Shown here: in pieces, positions 5,840 through 9,158 of the stretch
Numbering within the stretch: position 1 is the stretch's first letter
Layout of the letters: the number at the start of each line of letters is the position of its first letter
NCBI GenBank assembly: GCA_012963075.1
Contig: DTWI01000034.1
Coordinates: 1-9,158 of the forward strand
Reading direction: 5' to 3'
Length of the DNA: 9,158 nt
DNA from: Fidelibacterota bacterium
GTDB taxonomy: Bacteria > Marinisomatota > Marinisomatia > Marinisomatales > Marinisomataceae
Position numbers and translations under genes: made by a program
Notes under the pieces: model-generated
Database searches by the model: none
What the model saw: the letters and a program-made list of their open reading frames with translations, nothing else
What the model was told of the DNA's origin: nothing

Positions 5840-7333
5840 ATGAAAAAATATTCTTTTATTTCTATTGTAGTGTTATTAGCAATGTTTTTTGTTAGTTGTG
5901 GTGCTTCTGATGGAAAACTACCAAGACAAACAGGTACTGCTGGCGATGAAGTTGAAGCTGGTCTGTATTTGGCACATAATGTGATGTGGGATTTGGCACG
6001 AGACAAATTTGATGAAGGGATTGCAAAAGATCCAAATTGTGTATCCTGTTATTTAAACAAGGGACATGTTGAAACTGACAGAGTGCAACGAAGAGAATTG
6101 TATGAGAAAGCATTAGAGTTATCAAGTACACAACATCCTGAAACAAAATTAGCACGCGATGCAGTTAATTGGATAAATGGAGAAGGTGGCAGATTTGATA
6201 GTTATGAGAGTTTGTATAAAAAATATCCAAATGACCCATATCTAGCAAATGGTGCAGCAAGAAGTCTACTGATCAATGATAAGTTAGATGAAGCAAGGGT
6301 ATTGCTTGAGGAAGCATTCAATGCGATGCCATCTGCTGGATTCTTATCCAACTTGCTTGCTTATACTTACATGAATAATGAAGAACCAGGATCTGATGAA
6401 TTTGAAAAAGCATCTGGTCATTTACGAAGATATATGCGTACAGAAAATGGCAAGGATGGCCTAGCAAATGCACTAGATTCAATGGGTGAATATTATTTAA
6501 TGAAAGGTGATTTTGAAAATGCATTAGCGCATTATAGAAGAGCCATAGGAACAAACCCTAATTATAAATGGGGTCCAATAAATGTTGCAAGAACCATGAG
6601 ACAAGCAAAACTTGATAGCGGAGAAGCAAAACATTTAGCGTATTCTACAGAAAATGAAGATGCAAGAAATGCATTTGATATGGCTATGTGGAATTTATAT
6701 AATATTGATTGGGATAGAGCACACGCACGATTTACCCAAGCGATTGAAGCAGATCCAAATTTTGCATTAGCTTATGCAATGAGAGCTAGAACTAGTTTCT
6801 TTTTGGGAAATGCAGATGATCTCGCTGATGATTTAGATATTGCTGTGAGTATGTCATTAAATGCATCTGAAGATGAAGGATTGTTAATCAATGCTTTAGC
6901 TGCAGATGTTAAAGATGGTACCAGTGTTTTTAATGATTTGGTTGAAGAGATGGTGAGAAAATATCCAGATAGTTCCATGTTGGCATTTGAAACTGTATTT
7001 GCTACGATGAGTGCTATTGGAGCTGATGCAGTGATTGAAAGAGCGAACGCTTTGCTTGCTATGGATCCTGATTTTACTCCCGCATATAACATGTTAGGAT
7101 ATGCTTATATGGATAAAGGAGATTTAGAGAATGCTGGTAAAGTACTTCAAGAGCAAATCAGGTTGGCACCAGGTCTTGCAAATCCATATGATTCTATGGG
7201 AGATTATTATCTTACGGTGGGAGATAGCGAATCAGCATTAAAATATTTTGAACAATCTGCTTCGATGGGATTAACTGCTAGTACTACAAAAGCAGATAGC
7301 CTTAAAAGTATTCCAGAAACAGAAGAAGAATAA
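5840..7333 (+). CDS. TPR-repeat lipoprotein
   Basis: The 497-residue protein starts with a lipoprotein signal peptide (MKK, hydrophobic core, FVSC with Cys20), so it should be exported and lipid-anchored. The rest is helical and built of tetratricopeptide repeats. Clear examples are RDKFDEGIAKDPNCVSCYL (54-72), MGEYYLMKGDFENALAHYRR (215-234), the segment 287-316 ending in IEADPNFALAYAMRA, the segment 405-440 with MDPDFTPAYNMLGYAYMDKG, and MGDYYLTVGDSESALKYFEQ (453-472). The first half (about 38-240) and the second (about 270-475) follow the same order: M-W-near-start, a D-P-N repeat and a final D-S-M-G-x-Y-Y-L repeat. They look like an internal duplication. TPR lipoproteins usually act as scaffolds for envelope complexes; no catalytic motif is seen and no partner can be named. 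The C-terminus ends in an acidic tail. A strong terminator follows directly. Confidence 0.88.
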   Translation: MKKYSFISIVVLLAMFFVSCGASDGKLPRQTGTAGDEVEAGLYLAHNVMWDLARDKFDEGIAKDPNCVSCYLNKGHVETDRVQRRELYEKALELSSTQHPETKLARDAVNWINGEGGRFDSYESLYKKYPNDPYLANGAARSLLINDKLDEARVLLEEAFNAMPSAGFLSNLLAYTYMNNEEPGSDEFEKASGHLRRYMRTENGKDGLANALDSMGEYYLMKGDFENALAHYRRAIGTNPNYKWGPINVARTMRQAKLDSGEAKHLAYSTENEDARNAFDMAMWNLYNIDWDRAHARFTQAIEADPNFALAYAMRARTSFFLGNADDLADDLDIAVSMSLNASEDEGLLINALAADVKDGTSVFNDLVEEMVRKYPDSSMLAFETVFATMSAIGADAVIERANALLAMDPDFTPAYNMLGYAYMDKGDLENAGKVLQEQIRLAPGLANPYDSMGDYYLTVGDSESALKYFEQSASMGLTASTTKADSLKSIPETEEE

Positions 7334-7349
7334 AAGAGAATAAGAAGTG

Positions 7350-7374
7350 AGGCGGTAATATTGCCGCCTTTTTT
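7350..7374 (+). terminator. Rho-independent terminator of the TPR lipoprotein gene
   Basis: A GC-rich inverted repeat, GGCGG paired with CCGCC around a TAATATTG centre (7351-7368), is followed by TTTTTT at 7369-7374. The stem can extend by a G-T and A-T pairs and by A7350-T7369. It begins 17 nt after the TAA at 7331-7333. On the other strand the hairpin is not followed by a T-run, so it mainly serves + strand transcription; the convergent gene ends immediately to its right at 7375. Confidence 0.92.
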
Positions 7375-7857
7375 CTATCTAAGTAGAAATTTTCCAAACC
7401 ATCTTGCAAGCCAAAGCTGAAATCGCATAGATCGTGGCATATCATAACATGTTATTAATCGAGTATCTCTTAATCCTGCTTCACGATGTTGTATAGCTTC
7501 TTTGTACCAGTCGAAATTAATCATTTCGACAAACTTATCTAGATTAGGATACATTACAATTCCAACATCATCCCATTCATGCAAATCCGGACCAATCATT
7601 GTTAATCGTACTTTGGAATACCATAAGAATCTCCCACCGACTTTAGTAACTGCTTTCATAGCAACTTTTGCATATTTTTTATAGGCTTCTTCCCCTGATA
7701 TTGTGTTTAAACTTTTATCTTCATATTTTGCGGCTTTACGATAGGATAGAAGATTAACTTGTATGATAGGTTTCCCATCATTATGATTCTTTCTAGCTTC
7801 TTCAATAGCTTCTTCACTTGGAAAAAGAAATGCATTATCTGGATTTGTATAGAGCAT
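7375..7857 (-). CDS. DUF1330-like dimeric alpha/beta-barrel protein
   Basis: The 160-residue protein has the layout of DUF1330-related ferredoxin-like (dimeric alpha-beta barrel) proteins. VNLLSYRKAAKY is at 34-45, GEEAYKKYA at 55-63, GGRFLW at 74-79, IGP at 88-90, EWDDVGIVMYPNLDKFVEMI at 94-113 and HREAGLRDTRLI at 124-135. The conserved Arg40, Tyr45, Gly74-Gly75, Trp95-Asp96 and Tyr103-Pro104 fit the family. The biochemical role of the family is not established. Residues about 141-160 form an unusual basic, tryptophan-rich tail (R142, R145, R152, K156, R160; W149, W153) that could be an amphipathic helix resting on the membrane. There is no signal peptide. The Shine-Dalgarno site AAGGTGG (- strand, 7870-7864) lies 6 nt before the ATG. 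The gene is divergent from dnaX. Confidence 0.8.
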   Translation of the reverse strand: MLYTNPDNAFLFPSEEAIEEARKNHNDGKPIIQVNLLSYRKAAKYEDKSLNTISGEEAYKKYAKVAMKAVTKVGGRFLWYSKVRLTMIGPDLHEWDDVGIVMYPNLDKFVEMINFDWYKEAIQHREAGLRDTRLITCYDMPRSMRFQLWLARWFGKFLLR

Positions 7858-7863
7858 TATTTG

Positions 7864-7870
7864 CCACCTT
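7864..7870 (-). promoter_or_regulatory. Shine-Dalgarno site of the DUF1330-like gene
   Basis: AAGGTGG on the - strand, 6 nt upstream of the ATG at 7857, is a near-consensus ribosome-binding site and fixes that start. Confidence 0.7.
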
Positions 7871-7893
7871 GTTGTTATGTTTGTTTAATTTAT

Positions 7894-7922
7894 TTGAATC
7901 TTTTATTATTTATCATTATAAA
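7894..7922 (+). promoter_or_regulatory. Sigma-70-type promoter of dnaX, overlapping a divergent -10 box
   Basis: TTGAAT (7894-7899), a 17-bp spacer and TATAAA (7917-7922) make the best promoter match in the window. A start near 7929 would give a leader of about 36 nt with a Shine-Dalgarno site. On the other strand TATAAT lies at 7920-7915, positioned to serve the DUF1330-like gene with a leader of about 50 nt. The two -10 boxes share bases 7917-7920, so RNA polymerase could occupy only one at a time. Confidence 0.6.
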
Positions 7923-7953
7923 ATTTAAAACTTTTGTTAAATTGTCGAAAGTA

Positions 7954-7959
7954 AAAGGA
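7954..7959 (+). promoter_or_regulatory. Shine-Dalgarno site of dnaX, supporting a TTG start
   Basis: AAAGGA ends 5 nt before TTG at 7965. The distance, together with the exact match of the following residues to the DnaX N-terminus, decides in favour of this TTG start over any downstream codon. Confidence 0.7.
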
Positions 7960-7964
7960 TTCAA

Positions 7965-9158
7965 TTGAGTAAAAATTACCAGATTTTAGCGCTAAAATGG
8001 CGACCAAAACGCTTTGAAGAAGTTGTAGGGCAAGACCATATTACAAAAACTTTAATCAAAGCCTTTGAGAAAAATCGTATTGCACAAGCTTTCTTGTTTG
8101 CCGGACCGAGAGGTGTTGGTAAAACTACAGCAGCAAGATTGCTTGCAATGTGTTTAAATGGATCAGATAAACCATCTATTAAATATGATATCGAATCGGA
8201 TGTTATTAAACAGATTATTGAAGGAAGGTCCATGGACGTTATTGAGATAGATGGTGCCTCAAATCGAGGAATCGATGAAATAAGAGAATTACAAGAAAAT
8301 ATTAAGTTTGTACCCCTAGAAGGAAAGTTTAAGGTTGTGATTATTGATGAAGTACATATGTTAACTACACAAGCTTTTAATGCACTTTTAAAGACACTTG
8401 AAGAACCACCACCACATGTCAAATTTGTTATGGCTACTACAGATGTTCATAAAGTACCACAAACTATTATTTCTCGTTGCCAACGCTTTGATTTTTTACC
8501 AATTACTAATGAAATAATTAAAGAAAGATTAAAACATATTTTAAAAGTGGAATCTGTTAAAATTGATGATTCTTCATTGGATTTAATTGCATCAAAATCT
8601 GATGGCAGCATGAGAGATGCTTTAGGATTTTTGGATCAGATTCTGGTGTTTAGCGATAAAAAGATTACAGACGAGATAGTTATTGATTTATTAGGGGTGA
8701 TTCCAACAGAGGTTTATTTTGATATTACCAAGGCATTACATGATAAGAATGGAGAAGAATTAATAACCACTCTCCGCCATGTAAAAGAGAAAGGATATAT
8801 TGTTGAAGATTTAATCAAAGGGTTAATTAATCATATGCACAATTTGACTCTGATGCACTATAAAAATGGATTAGATTTAATGGGGTTGTCTCCGGAACTA
8901 AAAAAACTTTATAAAAAAAATAAATACGATTGGTCTTTAAAAGATTTGGTGCGTATTTCCAATAGTTTATCAGAATTATACGCATCTATTAAACGTTTTT
9001 CTGACCAAACATTGATCTTTGAAATGACATTAATGAAATTCCTTCAATTTGACAAAAGTATTGATATTGAAAAATTCTTACAGTCAGATGTTCCACAGGA
9101 AGACCTTTCTATCCCAGAACCTAAAAAGACCAATAGTGTTCCAAAAAAAACAGTAAAA
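7965..9158 (+). CDS. dnaX: DNA polymerase III subunit gamma/tau (clamp loader), 5' part, open at the right edge
   Basis: Reading from TTG at 7965 gives 398 uninterrupted codons to the window end; the 3' part is missing. The N-terminus SKNYQILALKWRPKRFEEVVGQ is the DnaX signature. The AAA+ motifs are present: Walker A GPRGVGKT (47-54), EIDGASNRGIDEIR (94-107), Walker B IIDEVHML (126-133), LLKTLEEPP (141-149), the arginine finger SRC (170-172) and sensor 2 GSMRDALGFLDQ (214-225). The protein loads the sliding clamp at the replication fork. It is odd that the zinc module between residues 66 and 87 has its normal length but none of its four cysteines (Gly66, Asp75, Ser78 and Ile81 occupy the places). 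Residues after about 375 form a Pro/Lys-rich linker. Whether a short gamma form is made cannot be known, but two A8 tracts are candidates. Confidence 0.97.
   Translation, partial: MSKNYQILALKWRPKRFEEVVGQDHITKTLIKAFEKNRIAQAFLFAGPRGVGKTTAARLLAMCLNGSDKPSIKYDIESDVIKQIIEGRSMDVIEIDGASNRGIDEIRELQENIKFVPLEGKFKVVIIDEVHMLTTQAFNALLKTLEEPPPHVKFVMATTDVHKVPQTIISRCQRFDFLPITNEIIKERLKHILKVESVKIDDSSLDLIASKSDGSMRDALGFLDQILVFSDKKITDEIVIDLLGVIPTEVYFDITKALHDKNGEELITTLRHVKEKGYIVEDLIKGLINHMHNLTLMHYKNGLDLMGLSPELKKLYKKNKYDWSLKDLVRISNSLSELYASIKRFSDQTLIFEMTLMKFLQFDKSIDIEKFLQSDVPQEDLSIPEPKKTNSVPKKTVK
8913..8923 (+). other. A8 tract with a stop in the -1 frame inside dnaX
   Basis: Eight A residues (8913-8920) cover AAA AAA AA. 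in the reading frame at codons 317-319. A one-base backward slip, or one extra A in the mRNA, gives TAA at 8921-8923 and a product of about 319 residues. The tract lies within domain III, earlier than the usual gamma end. Confidence 0.35.
9143..9156 (+). other. A8 tract with a stop in the +1 frame in the dnaX linker
   Basis: Eight A residues (9143-9150) cover codons 393-396 in the Pro/Lys-rich linker after domain III. Loss of one A, gain of two, or a +1 shift gives CAG followed by TAA at 9154-9156, ending the protein at about residue 397. A -1 shift stays open to the window end. The position is where gamma-type proteins end in other bacteria. Confidence 0.35.

Noticed and set aside
5892..6554. 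Several opposite-strand open frames inside the TPR lipoprotein gene.
   Set aside because: They have no recognisable motifs or ribosome-binding sites, and the + strand frame is a convincing lipoprotein with TPR repeats.
7976..8422. Opposite-strand open frame of 148 codons.
   Set aside because: It is the antisense of dnaX, whose sense frame has unmistakable AAA+ motifs throughout.

Overview
This is an AT-rich bacterial window holding nine protein-coding genes packed with short gaps, and no RNA genes, insertion sequences or CRISPR arrays that I can see. Two proteins carry clear lipoprotein signal peptides (lipobox Cys at residue 18 of the alkylsulfatase-like protein and residue 20 of the TPR protein), which suggests a bacterium with an outer membrane. 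The mix of genes would suit an uncultured marine lineage (Marinimicrobia/SAR406-like is my guess), but nothing here fixes the phylum. Start signals are mixed: four genes have good Shine-Dalgarno sites and five have none, and two genes start with TTG.

Left block, + strand, 39-3320: four co-directional genes, probably transcribed together at least in part. They are a protein with two tandem DsbA/HCCA-isomerase-like domains, a CADD-type diiron/Fe-Mn oxygenase homologue (the family that makes p-aminobenzoate for folate by consuming one of its own tyrosines), a hemolysin III/PAQR membrane protein, and adenine phosphoribosyltransferase (apt). A perfect 18-bp tandem duplication sits between the last two and supplies -35-like hexamers. 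The apt gene overlaps tail-to-tail with the next, opposite-strand gene.

Middle block, 3317-7374: a predicted lipoprotein of the SdsA1/BDS1 type III alkylsulfatase family (- strand) is divergent from a small multi-pass membrane protein (DUF998-like, + strand). The latter is followed by a TPR-repeat lipoprotein that ends in a strong rho-independent terminator.

Right block, 7375-9158: a DUF1330-like small protein (- strand) is divergent from dnaX, the clamp-loader tau/gamma subunit, which starts with TTG at 7965 and runs open off the right edge. The promoters of the two genes overlap. The visible DnaX part keeps its ATPase motifs but has lost all four zinc-ligand cysteines, and it contains two A8 tracts that could be slippage or frameshift sites.

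The most interesting points are the CADD homologue, in which the metal ligands and the sacrificial Tyr and donor Lys line up with the chlamydial enzyme, and the unusual DnaX. I see no multi-gene defence or mobile system.
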